64,000 nucleotides of DNA from an uncultured Chitinophagaceae bacterium (GCA_937907395.1 CALCII010000011.1:1-64000), one strand, 5' to 3'; shown: positions 35,170 through 44,323, counted from the first letter of the stretch. The notes: a model not told the origin generated them from the letters alone. Numbers and translations are program-made.

Positions 35170-35620
35170 GGGTTTCGGGTTACAAGTTTCAGGTTTAATA
35201 GTTTCAAGTCGTAGACTCCGACCGATAGCGTCAGCGACTAAAAAGTTCAAGAGATTCCAGAAGTTCAAAAGGTTATCGTACGTTCAGCCATTTTCATATA
35301 CGAGGTTAGATGTACGGTGTACGACACTCTTTACTATAAACAACTTCATACAATGAAAGTGTTTTCCAGCTATAAGCTATCAGCCAACAGCTATTAGCTA
35401 TTCCCGGCCAACAATTTCTAGCCGCAGAGAAAAGAGAACACAGAGGTTTTCGCAGAGTAGGAATGTTCAAGAAGTTCAATATGTTCAAAGGGTTGACTTG
35501 TATTCTGCCTTTAGCATTAAGCGTTGAGCATTCAGCCTTTGAACGCCTTTGTGACCCTTCTGTCTTCCTTCGTGCCTTTGTGGTTCCTGTATTCCTGCCA
35601 ACGATTTATCCCTATGATTG
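35170..35620. repeat. Repeat block upstream of the hox operon
   Basis: In order it holds GGTTACAAGTTTCAGGTTTA, TACGAGGTTAGATGTACGGT (35299-35318), CGCAGAGAAAAGAGAACACA, GCATTAAGCGTTGAGCATTC and CTTCGTGCCTTTGTGGTTCC. These are modules of the composite dispersed repeat, in the order seen at 42168 and 57505. Short ORFs here are chance. Confidence 0.8.
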
Positions 35621-35642
35621 ATTAGTTAAACGACTGACTAAT
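35621..35642. promoter_or_regulatory. 22-bp palindrome before hoxE, candidate operator
   Basis: ATTAGT (35621-35626) and ACTAAT (35637-35642) are inverted with a 10-base spacer. The centre lies about 52 bases upstream of the transcription start implied by the -7 element at 35670. Size and spacing suit a dimeric activator or TetR-like protein. Confidence 0.4.
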
Positions 35643-35652
35643 GTCATAAAAC

Positions 35653-35704
35653 CCCTCAAGAGCCTTCTATAGTTTTGGCTGTTGAAGAAATCCCTCAAGA
35701 GCCT
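35653..35704 (+). promoter_or_regulatory. hoxE -7 element framed by 13-bp direct repeats
   Basis: TAGTTTTG (35670-35677) matches TAnnTTTG. It is flanked by two exact copies of CCCTCAAGAGCCT (35653-35665 and 35692-35704), 39 bases apart. The element covers the TTG that would start a longer HoxE, which makes that start unlikely. Confidence 0.5.
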
Positions 35705-35758
35705 AGCTGCACCAGGTTCAATGATCGATATTCTCCGGTCAAATTGAAAACAGGCTAT

Positions 35759-36268
35759 ATGAATGTTTCTGTTCCATTACACGAAGTGGATCTTCCAAAA
35801 TCAGATCCCCGTGTGAAACTGCTTGCAGCAAAAATCAAAAAAGAAAAGTATCAACCCGATGCGCTGATCGAAATCTTGCACACAGCCCAAAACAGTTATG
35901 GCTATCTGCCCATGAATGTACTCAGGTACATTGCCCGGGAATTGAAGCTTCCTCCTTCACGGGTTTATTCCACGGTCACCTTCTACCATTTCTTTTCTCT
36001 TAAATCCAAAGGCGATCATACCTGCCTCGTTTGTACTGGTACCGCCTGCTATGTGAAAGGTGCACAACAGATCCTTGCCAAAATTGAAGAACATTTTGGC
36101 TTGGTACCTGGTCAAGTAAGCGCCGATGGCAAACTGGGCATAGCAGCTGCACGATGTATTGGTGCTTGCGGATTAGCCCCTGCTGTAGTTGTTGACGATG
36201 AAGTACAATCAATGCCGCAGCCAGAAAAAATTGTTTCCTCCATTCAAGAAAAACTGCAAGCCGTATGA
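35759..36268 (+). CDS. hoxE: NAD-linked hydrogenase subunit HoxE
   Basis: 169 residues from ATG 35759. It is a NuoE-like [2Fe-2S] protein with cluster cysteines in LVCTGTACYVKGAQ and ARCIGACGLAP, and the family start YQPDALIEILHTAQNSYGYLP. It links the diaphorase to an electron partner. A TTG at 35675 would add 28 residues but lies on the -7 promoter element, so ATG 35759 is chosen; the length then matches cyanobacterial HoxE. It overlaps hoxF by four bases. Confidence 0.9.
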   Translation: MNVSVPLHEVDLPKSDPRVKLLAAKIKKEKYQPDALIEILHTAQNSYGYLPMNVLRYIARELKLPPSRVYSTVTFYHFFSLKSKGDHTCLVCTGTACYVKGAQQILAKIEEHFGLVPGQVSADGKLGIAAARCIGACGLAPAVVVDDEVQSMPQPEKIVSSIQEKLQAV

Positions 36269-37926
36269 ACCGATTAGAATTAAAAGAACTGATTGCAAAT
36301 GCGAAAGCCCGTAAAGAAAACGGCAAGCATAAAATATTTGTATGCTGTGGTACCAGTTGTATGGCCTCTGACTCTGAAACAGTACTGAAGGTATTACAAG
36401 AAGAAATTAAAAACCTGGGGCTTGAAAATGAAGTAGAAGCAGCTCTGTCTGGTTGTATGGGTTTATGCAACCAGGGCCCGCTTGTAAAGGTAATGCCGGA
36501 TAACACCATGTATCAGAAAATTACCTGTGACACGATTAAAGAAGTGGTACAGGGACAGTTTATCAATAAAGAACCGATCCGGAAATTGTTATTGTTTGCA
36601 GATACACGACCCGAGCCCTTTATCAATGCAGAAGAAGATCCTTTTTTCAAGAATCAGAAAAAAGTGATTCTGAAAGATTGCGGCAGCATCAACCCGGAAG
36701 ATATCATGGATTACATGGCCCACGACGGATACAGTGCCTTCGAAAAAGTATTGTTCCAGATGTCGCCGGAAGAAGTGATCGGAGAAATCAAACACAGCGG
36801 ATTGCGTGGACGTGGTGGTGCCGGTTACCCTGCCGGTCTCAAATGGGAATCGGTATACAGGCATGTAAACGATCAGAAGTATGTGATATGCAATGGTGAT
36901 GAAGGTGATCCTGGTGCCTTCATGAACCGTAGTGTGCTGGAAGGAAATCCTCATAGTGTATTGGAAGGAATGTTGATTGCAGGTTATGCCATTGGTGCCA
37001 ATAAAGGCTATGCCTATATAAGAGGCGAATACAGATTGGCTGTAAAAAGATTTGAAACAGCAATCAAACAAGCACGGCAAAAAGGATTAATTGGCAACAA
37101 TATTTTAGGTACCAGTTTTTCCTTTAATGTGGAAGTGCGTATTGGTGCCGGTGCGTTTGTTTGTGGAGAAGAAACAGCGCTCATCGCCTCTATAGAAGGA
37201 AAACGAGGTACTCCAAGTCCCCGCCCTCCGTATCCGGCAGAAGCAGGTTTATGGGGAAAACCCACTCTGATCAACAATGTGGAAACCTTATCCAATATAC
37301 ATCAGATCATCCTTAATGGTGGAGAATGGTTCAGCAATATTGGTACCGCTCGTAGTGCAGGTACAAAGGTTTTTGCATTGGCGGGCAAGATTAAATATTC
37401 AGGATTGATTGAAGTTCCAATGGGCACCAGTTTGAAAGAAGTGGTGTTTGATATTGGCGGAGGTATACCAAACGACGGGGAATTTAAGGCGGCACAAACC
37501 GGTGGACCTTCCGGCGGTTGTATTCCGGTGGAACACCTTGATGCAAAACTCGACTATGAATCCCTGGCCAGTCTGGGTTCTATCATGGGTTCAGGCGGCT
37601 TGATTGTTATGGACAAACAAACGGATATGGTGGATGTAGCCCGCTTCTTCATGGAATTCTGTATGGATGAAAGTTGTGGTAAATGCGTGCCTTGTCGTGT
37701 AGGAACCAAAATGATGCACGACCTGATATTGAAAATATACGAAGGGAACGGAACAAAAAATGATCTCGACAGGCTGGAAGAACTGGCTGCCTATGTAAAA
37801 GAAACCAGCCTGTGTGGTTTGGGCGGGTCTGCTCCCAACCCATTGCTCAGCACATTACGTTATTTCAGAAATGAATATGAAGAAAAATTGAAACAGCACA
37901 AACACGTAAGCCATGAACACAATTAA
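36265..37926 (+). CDS. hoxF: NAD-linked hydrogenase diaphorase subunit HoxF
   Basis: 553 residues. An N-terminal thioredoxin-like [2Fe-2S] domain (FVCCGTSC and SGCMGLCNQGP) precedes the NuoF core: RGRGGAGYPAGLKWE for NADH, NGDEGDPGAFMNRSVLEGNP for FMN, and the [4Fe-4S] ligands ESCGKCVPCR plus the later SLCGLGG. It exchanges electrons between NAD(H) and the Fe-S chain of the hydrogenase. It overlaps hoxE and hoxU, indicating coupled translation. Confidence 0.95.
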   Translation: MNRLELKELIANAKARKENGKHKIFVCCGTSCMASDSETVLKVLQEEIKNLGLENEVEAALSGCMGLCNQGPLVKVMPDNTMYQKITCDTIKEVVQGQFINKEPIRKLLLFADTRPEPFINAEEDPFFKNQKKVILKDCGSINPEDIMDYMAHDGYSAFEKVLFQMSPEEVIGEIKHSGLRGRGGAGYPAGLKWESVYRHVNDQKYVICNGDEGDPGAFMNRSVLEGNPHSVLEGMLIAGYAIGANKGYAYIRGEYRLAVKRFETAIKQARQKGLIGNNILGTSFSFNVEVRIGAGAFVCGEETALIASIEGKRGTPSPRPPYPAEAGLWGKPTLINNVETLSNIHQIILNGGEWFSNIGTARSAGTKVFALAGKIKYSGLIEVPMGTSLKEVVFDIGGGIPNDGEFKAAQTGGPSGGCIPVEHLDAKLDYESLASLGSIMGSGGLIVMDKQTDMVDVARFFMEFCMDESCGKCVPCRVGTKMMHDLILKIYEGNGTKNDLDRLEELAAYVKETSLCGLGGSAPNPLLSTLRYFRNEYEEKLKQHKHVSHEHN

Positions 37927-38620
37927 GGTAACTATAAACAATACATCTTACGATGTTCCGGCAAACGCCTCGATCCTGGAAGTGTGCAAACAGGTTGGTG
38001 TTGAAATATTAACCATGTGTCACCTGAAAGGCATAACCGATATTGGCGCCTGCCGCTTATGCCTGGTAGAAGTAGAAGGTGTAAACAAGTTATTACCGTC
38101 CTGTACAACGAAGGTGGTACCTAATATGATTATCTATACCGAAACAGAAAAATTAAAACGCTACCAACGCATCACCACCGAATTGTTTTTTGCCGAGCGT
38201 AATCACATGTGTGCGGTATGTGTGGCAAATGGCCAGTGTGAATTACAGGAGCTTGGATACAAAGTAGGACTGGACGCCATCCGTTATCCGCATCTGTTTC
38301 CACAATGTGAAGTGGATACTTCTCATCCATGGTATGTGATTGATCATAACCGGTGCATCATGTGCACACGGTGCGTAAGAGTTTGTAATGAAGTGGAAGG
38401 TGCGCATAACTGGGATGTAATGGGAAGAGGCCATCAGGTACGTATTATTTCCGATTTCAACACACCATGGGGCGAATCTATCACCTGTACTTCCTGTGGC
38501 AAATGTTTGCACGCCTGTCCTACCGGTGCTATATGGCCGAAGGCAATTGTACAGGGACAATTAAATAAAAACCCGGGCATGATCACCGAGCTGGTGGAAA
38601 AACGTTGTATGAAATTGTAA
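37913..38620 (+). CDS. hoxU: NAD-linked hydrogenase Fe-S subunit HoxU
   Basis: 235 residues, NuoG-N-terminal-like. A plant-type [2Fe-2S] site (TMCHLKGITDIGACRLC), a His/Cys cluster (RNHMCAVCVANGQC), and two [4Fe-4S] sites (RCIMCTRCVRVC and CTSCGKCLHACPTGA) lie in that order. It carries electrons between HoxF and HoxY. It overlaps hoxF by 14 bases and is followed 36 bases later by hoxY. Confidence 0.95.
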   Translation: MNTIKVTINNTSYDVPANASILEVCKQVGVEILTMCHLKGITDIGACRLCLVEVEGVNKLLPSCTTKVVPNMIIYTETEKLKRYQRITTELFFAERNHMCAVCVANGQCELQELGYKVGLDAIRYPHLFPQCEVDTSHPWYVIDHNRCIMCTRCVRVCNEVEGAHNWDVMGRGHQVRIISDFNTPWGESITCTSCGKCLHACPTGAIWPKAIVQGQLNKNPGMITELVEKRCMKL

Positions 38621-38656
38621 GGATCTGCCTGTTGAATCATTCTAATAATTAAACAC

Positions 38657-39199
38657 ATGGCTAAGAAAAAATTAGCAACAGTATGGCTGGGTGGCTGCTC
38701 CGGTTGCCACATGTCGCTGCTGGATATTGACGAACGTATCCTCGATGTGGCAAAGCTGGCTGATATTGTAAAAAGTCCGATCGTTGACGGAAAAGAATTA
38801 CCCGAAGTGGATATTGCACTGGTGGAAGGCTCTGTTACCAGCGATGAACACCTCCGTGAAATTCTGCACATCCGCCATCAGGCGAAAACATTGATTGCAT
38901 TGGGCGACTGTGCAGTGATGACCAATGTTACCGGCATGCGCAACTACTTTCCATTGAAAGAAGTGTTTGAAACTTCTTATGTAAATGCCATCAGTAACGA
39001 CAGCGAAGGAAAAGTGCCCAATCATCCTTCTTTATTAAAGCTGAATGATAAAGTAGTTCCGCTGCAGGAAGTGGTAACGGTTGATTTTGTATTGCCCGGT
39101 TGTCCGCCCGATGCTGATACCATCTTCTATGTATTATTCGAATTTTTAAATGACCGTGTTCCTGATCTGAGCAAGGTCAAAAAACTGAAATATGGATAA
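38657..39199 (+). CDS. hoxY: NAD-linked hydrogenase small subunit HoxY
   Basis: 180 residues, with no signal peptide, as expected for a cytoplasmic enzyme. Proximal [4Fe-4S] ligands are in LGGCSGCHMSLLD, GDCAVMTNV and PGCPPDADTIF. The short length, without medial and distal clusters, is normal for group 3d. It overlaps hoxH by eight bases. Confidence 0.95.
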   Translation: MAKKKLATVWLGGCSGCHMSLLDIDERILDVAKLADIVKSPIVDGKELPEVDIALVEGSVTSDEHLREILHIRHQAKTLIALGDCAVMTNVTGMRNYFPLKEVFETSYVNAISNDSEGKVPNHPSLLKLNDKVVPLQEVVTVDFVLPGCPPDADTIFYVLFEFLNDRVPDLSKVKKLKYG

Positions 39200-40622
39200 G
39201 CGTAAAATATTTATATCCCCGGTAACCCGTATTGAAGGACATGCCAACATCACATTGGAGTTGGATGAAAACGGTAATGTAAGCGATGCCCTGTTTCATG
39301 TAAATGAATTCAGAGGATTTGAAAAATTCTGTGAAGGGCGCATGTATACAGAAATGCCCACCATCACTCCCCGCATCTGCGGTATTTGTCCTACGAGCCA
39401 TACACTCGCCAGCGTCAAAGCCTGTGAAATGATCCAGGGTATTCAACCCACGTACACAGCGAACCTGTTGCGCCGGTTAATGCACATTGGCCAGAATCTT
39501 TCATCCCATGCGTTGTCGTTCTTCCACCTGTCAGCTCCCGATTTTTTATTGGGATACGATGGCGACCCGGTAAAACGAAACATCCTCGGTATTGCCGAAA
39601 AGTACCCGGATATTGCATTGAGAGGAATCCGCTTGCGCAAATTCGGACAAGAGTTAAGTGAACGCATTACCGGAAAGAAAATTCACATCATGGGTATTGT
39701 GCCCGGTGGTATGGCTTATGCTTTGACAGAAGATAACCGCAAGGCCTTACTGGAATGGATACCCGAAGCAACAGAAACCGTTCAGAAAGCCATTGAAATC
39801 ATCAAACGCTTTCATGAAGAACATGCAGATATGGTGAACAGTTTTGCACCATCGCCCACTTTGTACCTGGGTACCGTGGGACCCAACGGAGAACATGAAC
39901 TCTACGATGGCAAACTCCGTTTCATAGATGCAGATGGTACTATTTTACAAGATCAACTAGCCCCTTCAGAATATCTCAATTATATCGCCGAACGTTCGGT
40001 GGAATGGTCTTATCTCAAATATCCCTATTACAAGCCGTTGGGTTTTGAAAAAGGATTTTACAGGGTGGGACCTCTGGCCCGTTTGAATGTGGCCAGTCGT
40101 ATGAAAACGCCTCTGGCGCAAAAAGAATTTGAAAACTTCAAATCCATGAGCGGCGGTAAACCCGTTCACGGCGCCTTCTTCTATCACTACACAAGATTGA
40201 TAGAAGCGCTGAGTGATGTGGAAGATGCAGCAAGGATTTTACAGGATCCAATGGTGACATCCACCCGTATTCAGCACCATGGCCGTTGGAACTATGAAGA
40301 AGGAATTGGCAGCTCCGAAGCACCCCGTGGTACGCTGTTTCATCATTATAAAACCGATGAAACCGGTAAACTGCTGAACGTAAACCTGCTCATCGCAACC
40401 GGACAAAACAACCCTTCCATGAACCGTTCAGTGCTGGAAGTGGCGCAACAGTATGTGAAAGGTGGCGATGTAAAAGAAGGAATGCTCAACCGGGTGGAAA
40501 GCACGATCCGTTGTTACGATCCCTGTTTATCCTGCTCCACACACGCATTGGGACAAATGCCCATGCTCATTCGTTTTGTGGACAAAAGCGGAACATTGGT
40601 GAAAGAACTGCAAAGAGGTTAA
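39192..40622 (+). CDS. hoxH: NAD-linked [NiFe]-hydrogenase large subunit HoxH (group 3d)
   Basis: 476 residues. Nickel ligands are in RICGICPTSH (Cys63, Cys66) and DPCLSCSTH (Cys445, Cys448). Maturation should cut after His451 and remove 25 residues. FISPVTRIEGHANI is the usual start. With HoxY it forms the hydrogenase half of the HoxEFUYH complex. It is the last gene of the operon, and its stop overlaps the convergent hoxW stop by four bases. Confidence 0.96.
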   Translation: MDKRKIFISPVTRIEGHANITLELDENGNVSDALFHVNEFRGFEKFCEGRMYTEMPTITPRICGICPTSHTLASVKACEMIQGIQPTYTANLLRRLMHIGQNLSSHALSFFHLSAPDFLLGYDGDPVKRNILGIAEKYPDIALRGIRLRKFGQELSERITGKKIHIMGIVPGGMAYALTEDNRKALLEWIPEATETVQKAIEIIKRFHEEHADMVNSFAPSPTLYLGTVGPNGEHELYDGKLRFIDADGTILQDQLAPSEYLNYIAERSVEWSYLKYPYYKPLGFEKGFYRVGPLARLNVASRMKTPLAQKEFENFKSMSGGKPVHGAFFYHYTRLIEALSDVEDAARILQDPMVTSTRIQHHGRWNYEEGIGSSEAPRGTLFHHYKTDETGKLLNVNLLIATGQNNPSMNRSVLEVAQQYVKGGDVKEGMLNRVESTIRCYDPCLSCSTHALGQMPMLIRFVDKSGTLVKELQRG

Positions 40623-41056
40623 TGTTTCTCTAACCATTCACGGATGACGGTAATAGCTTTCTCTGCTTGCTCTATAGCAACAGCAGAAAGCTCATTACCC
40701 ATCTTAAAACTGATGACAGGAATGGCACAGGAATACAAATACAACTCTTTCCCATATACCTGTTGCGATAGTGCTGCCATGAGCGACAGGTTCATGTGAT
40801 GCGAGGAGGCAACAGCGGTACCGCTTGCCTGCACCCGTTCTATTTTTACTTCATTGGCCGTAACTGATGCATCAATCACCAATACACGGTCATACTTCAG
40901 AAATTCTTCGATGAATTCTGTTTGCAACTGCTGGGTTGTTTGCACTACAAAGCCCGGCTGTTGTACCGCTTCCAATTGCGAACAGATAAATGCTCCCACC
41001 CCGTCATCACTTCGAAGCGGATTGCCAATACCGAGCAGGAGGGTTGAGGGGTTCAA
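40619..41056 (-). CDS. hoxW: Hydrogenase maturation endopeptidase HoxW
   Basis: 145 residues of the HycI/HoxW protease family. It starts LLLGIGNPLRSDDGVG, with an Asp in the position of the nickel-sensing acid, followed by VLVIDASV and SSHHMNL. It probably cleaves the HoxH tail. It is on the strand opposite to the hox operon, with the stop codons of the two genes overlapping in TTAA, so its expression is separately controlled and each transcript is antisense to the other's end. Confidence 0.9.
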   Translation of the reverse strand: MNPSTLLLGIGNPLRSDDGVGAFICSQLEAVQQPGFVVQTTQQLQTEFIEEFLKYDRVLVIDASVTANEVKIERVQASGTAVASSHHMNLSLMAALSQQVYGKELYLYSCAIPVISFKMGNELSAVAIEQAEKAITVIREWLEKH

Positions 41057-41309
41057 AAGATTTGGGTTTAAGGTTAAACGTTACAGGTTTAAAGGTTGGT
41101 GTACGTTTTGCTATTTTCATGTACGATGTTGGATGTACGGTGTACGACGCTCCGTTGTAAAAACGAATATTCTTCGGTCAATTTTTTTCACCACAGAGAC
41201 ACAAAGAACACGGAGTTTGAAAATAACTTACAAATCTTTCCTTCTTTGTATTCCTCTGTGCACTCTGTGTCTCCGTGGTTAAACTTGCCTTCCGGCCAAC
41301 GGCAAACGT
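41057..41309. repeat. Composite dispersed repeat, forward orientation
   Basis: Modules in order: GGTTTAAGGTTAAACGTTAC, GATGTTGGATGTACGGTGTA (41124-41143), CACCACAGAGACACAAAGAA with its inverted partner CACTCTGTGTCTCCGTGGTT, then CCGGCCAACGGCAAACGTTC. No gene is supported. Confidence 0.85.
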
Positions 41310-42167
41310 TCAACGGCCTACGTTCCTCTCTTCCTCCTCCGGTCTCGTCACCTGTATCTTATGATCAAACGGAACTTTCAATTGAAAGCCTACGTTTTCA
41401 TCCAGCGAATCATCCAGTGTATCAATGCCATAGCGAATCTTCTTCGGATCATCATACACAAGCGTTCCAAATACACGGTCCCAGATGGAAAAGCTATTGG
41501 CAAAATTCATATCGGTCCACGGGCGTTTATAATGATGATGAAACTTGTGCATATCCGGAGATACAAATACCAAACCAATTGTTTTATCGAGCCACCTGGG
41601 TAAGCTGATATTCGCATGATTGAAATACGTAAACAACGCCTGGAAACTGCGGTGCATGAAATACAAACCAACGGGCACACCCATGACAATAATACCAATC
41701 ATGGTGAAACTTTCACGGATGATCCATTCGCCGGGATGATGACGGGTACCGGTGCTTACATCCACATGTGTATCGCTGTGATGCACCACATGAAAACGCC
41801 AGAGCGGTTTTGCTTTGTGCATGAGATAATGCGGAATGTATTGTGCAAACAAATCCATCATGAACAACGTGAGCAACACCTGTGCCCATAACGGCATTTC
41901 CATCCAGTTCATCACACCAATCTGTTGATTCATCACCCAGGTACTTACCGCAACCGTGGCAATACCAAGGATGATATTCACAATAAATGAGGTGGCTAAA
42001 AACACGAGGTTCACACCCGTGTGTTTTACTTTATTGTAGGGCTTATCAAACGTAAACAACGGAATTACATATTCCAGCAGCCAGAAAAACACCAGCGGAA
42101 TGAGAATGGTTAACAACCGTTGAAACGTTGTGATGTGATTCCAGAATTCAATAAAACGTTCGAGCAT
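41310..42167 (-). CDS. Sterol desaturase/fatty acid hydroxylase family membrane protein
   Basis: 285 residues with about four membrane segments in the first half. The di-iron histidine clusters of the family are present: HYLMH, HVVHH with HVDVSTGTRHH, and HKFHHH. Members hydroxylate or desaturate lipids such as carotenoids, sterols or fatty acids. The substrate cannot be told, and the neighbours give no hint. It lies between two repeat blocks. Confidence 0.88.
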   Translation of the reverse strand: MLERFIEFWNHITTFQRLLTILIPLVFFWLLEYVIPLFTFDKPYNKVKHTGVNLVFLATSFIVNIILGIATVAVSTWVMNQQIGVMNWMEMPLWAQVLLTLFMMDLFAQYIPHYLMHKAKPLWRFHVVHHSDTHVDVSTGTRHHPGEWIIRESFTMIGIIVMGVPVGLYFMHRSFQALFTYFNHANISLPRWLDKTIGLVFVSPDMHKFHHHYKRPWTDMNFANSFSIWDRVFGTLVYDDPKKIRYGIDTLDDSLDENVGFQLKVPFDHKIQVTRPEEEERNVGR

Positions 42168-42571
42168 ATGGGGAGGTTAAAGGTTTAACGTTGCAGGTTT
42201 AATGGTTCAAAAGTTCAAAGTCACAGACCCCGACCGTTAGCGTCGGCGGTTCAAAAGGTTTGTTTACGTTTTGAGTTAAGATGTTTTTTATGTACGAGGT
42301 TAGTTGTACGGTGTACGACGCTCATTTGTAAAACGAATCATTCCTCGACTAATTTTTTTCACCACAGAGGCACGGAGAACACGGAGCTTGAAAACAAGGT
42401 AGCAGGACTATACTTTTTCTTCTTTGTGTTCCTCTGTGCTCCCTGTGTCTCCGTGGTTCCTGTATTCCGGCCAACGGCCAACGACAAGCGGCCAACGATT
42501 AATCGCCGCAGAGAAAAAAGAACGCAGAGGGTTCAATTGCATTGAGCATTTCGCCTTAAGCATTCCGCTTC
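42168..42571. repeat. Longest composite dispersed repeat, forward orientation
   Basis: The fullest copy: GTTTAACGTTGCAGGTTTAA, TACGAGGTTAGTTGTACGGT, CACCACAGAGGCACGGAGAA, CTCCCTGTGTCTCCGTGGTT, GGCCAACGGCCAACGACAAG, CGCCGCAGAGAAAAAAGAAC and GCCTTAAGCATTCCGCTTCT in that order. The third and fourth modules are inverted relative to each other. The block runs into the 3' end of the next gene. Confidence 0.85.
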
Positions 42572-43009
42572 TCATCTGCCTTCATCCGTCAAATCCGTTC
42601 CATCTGTGTTTCTATCCTTCTCTTCAAACTCTTCTCCGCAATCAAAACAATGATAACGTTTTTCCGTAGCTACTGCATAACTGCCCAACAAAAATGTTAC
42701 AATCGCCATCAACCAGTTCGATGCTTTACGGTTGGTAATGATGTATTCAACATTAAACGAACCACAATGCGGACAAGCATGATTTTCTTTTTCCCGGTTC
42801 CGCATAATGCGCAGCAAATCCATGGCCCTTTCTTTCTGTGTTTCATGCACCATCAGCTTAATTCCACCAATCGCATTGGTTAAAATAGGATCAATCACAA
42901 CCGTATGCTCATCTTTGAGCCAGCAGTTGATCCCTTCTTCCTGCAGTTGACCCATGCGCAGATTGGCATCAATGTAATTATCAAAGGAAAAGACCGGAAT
43001 AAAACTCAT
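42572..43009 (-). CDS. DUF2007-like protein with zinc ribbon and repeat-derived tail
   Basis: 145 residues. The first 70 residues fit the DUF2007 (putative signal-transducing) fold, with an ALxxxGI-like QLQEEGINCWLKDEHT. A zinc ribbon follows (CPHC near residue 79, CFDC near 124), enclosing a hydrophobic stretch WLMAIVTFLLGSYAVA. The last residues, NTDGTDLTDEGR, are encoded by DNA nearly identical to the intergenic CACAGATGGAACGGATTTG module at 49150, so the natural C-terminus has been replaced or extended by repeat DNA. Function unknown. Confidence 0.72.
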   Translation of the reverse strand: MSFIPVFSFDNYIDANLRMGQLQEEGINCWLKDEHTVVIDPILTNAIGGIKLMVHETQKERAMDLLRIMRNREKENHACPHCGSFNVEYIITNRKASNWLMAIVTFLLGSYAVATEKRYHCFDCGEEFEEKDRNTDGTDLTDEGR

Positions 43010-43020
43010 GGTATGAAATT

Positions 43021-43048
43021 AAAAAATCCCGCCATTACAGCAGGATTT
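43021..43048 (-). terminator. Rho-independent terminator of dnaN
   Basis: On the minus strand AAATCCTGC and GCGGGATTT form a 9-bp stem with one mismatch and a 7-base loop, followed by a run of T (43026 down to 43021). It lies 26 bases after the dnaN stop. Confidence 0.75.
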
Positions 43049-43073
43049 ATATTACAGTTCGTATCGGTTGGTA

Positions 43074-44189
43074 TTATTGATTCAACATCAACGGCATCAC
43101 CAGCATCAACACATCTTCGCCTTCGTTTTGTTCAGAAGGTTTCAATAAACCTGCTTTGGTAGATGTGCTCAGTTCCACTTTCACTTCATCTGTTTCCAGT
43201 GCGCCCAGCATTTCCACCAGGAATTTGGCATTGAACGCAATTTGCATATCATCGCCGTCATAACTACATTTCATGCGTTCGTTACCTTCAAAACTGAAGT
43301 CCACATCCTGTGCGGCAAGGTGCAGTTCGCTACCGCTGATGCTCAGTACCACCTGGTTGGTGCTCTTGTTACTGAACACACTCACACGGCGCAGCGCTCC
43401 CTGGAAATCATTACGGCTTACAATCATGCTGTAAGGATTATCGGATGGGATTACCACTTTATAATCAGGGAAACGTGCATCAATCAAGCGGCAGACCAGC
43501 TCTGTGCTTCCATGCTCCACAAACAGATGATTGCTGTTATAAGAAAGTTTGATTTCATCGTCATTCACCGGCAATGCTGCTTTCAACAGGTTCAACGGTT
43601 TCTTGGGAACGATGAAATTTTCATTCTTGGGACAACTTACATCGGTACGTTTGTAACGAACCAGCCGGTGTGCATCGGTTGCAACAAATGTCAATCCCTT
43701 TTTATCCAACTCAAAATACACACCGGTCATTGCAGGACGTAAATCATCATTACTAACTGCAAACAAGGTTTTGTTGATGGCTGTTACAAGAGATGCAGAA
43801 GTAGTGGTGAACGAAGTGGTATCATCGGCCACGGGTTCTTTCGGGAAGTTATCCGGATTTTCACCCATCACCTTATACTTACCATTATCGCTTGTAATTT
43901 CAATTCCGAAATTTTTATCAATGTTGAATGTAAGCGGTTGATCGGGCAGATTTTTCAATGTATCCATGAGGATGCGTGCAGGAATACAAACACGGCCACT
44001 GTCTTTTGCTTCAATTTCCATGTGAATTTTCATCACTGTTTCCAGATCGGTTGCCACAACAGTAAGCTTGTTCTTGTTGATTTCAAACAAAAAATCTTCC
44101 AGGATGGGAAGCACTGTGTTGGCATTAATCACACCATTGATCTGTTGTAACTGTTTCAATAAAGCAGAAGACGACGCTATAAACTTCAT
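43074..44189 (-). CDS. dnaN: DNA polymerase III sliding clamp (beta subunit)
   Basis: 371 residues in three repeated clamp domains, with the family start MKFIASSSALLKQLQQI, the central FVATDAHRLVRY and a C-terminal LMLVMPLMLN-type end. It forms the ring that holds the replicative polymerase on DNA. It is not next to dnaA in this window, so the chromosome origin is not indicated. It is transcribed alone and ended by the hairpin at 43021-43048. Confidence 0.96.
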   Translation of the reverse strand: MKFIASSSALLKQLQQINGVINANTVLPILEDFLFEINKNKLTVVATDLETVMKIHMEIEAKDSGRVCIPARILMDTLKNLPDQPLTFNIDKNFGIEITSDNGKYKVMGENPDNFPKEPVADDTTSFTTTSASLVTAINKTLFAVSNDDLRPAMTGVYFELDKKGLTFVATDAHRLVRYKRTDVSCPKNENFIVPKKPLNLLKAALPVNDDEIKLSYNSNHLFVEHGSTELVCRLIDARFPDYKVVIPSDNPYSMIVSRNDFQGALRRVSVFSNKSTNQVVLSISGSELHLAAQDVDFSFEGNERMKCSYDGDDMQIAFNAKFLVEMLGALETDEVKVELSTSTKAGLLKPSEQNEGEDVLMLVMPLMLNQ

Positions 44190-44323
44190 ATACTGTCTGT
44201 TTGGTCTTGGAAGGTAGTTAAAAAATGCATGTTACCGCTGCAAGATAAGGCTTAAATTATCAACTTCATTTAGGTATTTCCTATGAAAAACGCTGTACTT
44301 TAGACCCCTGTAATTTTTGAACA

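Noticed and set aside
35675..35758. TTG start for HoxE adding 28 residues
   Set aside because: The TTG overlaps the -7 promoter element TAGTTTTG, and the shorter form matches the usual HoxE length.
36000..36509. 169-codon antisense ORF over hoxE/hoxF
   Set aside because: Both sense genes are unmistakable, and the antisense peptide has no recognisable features.
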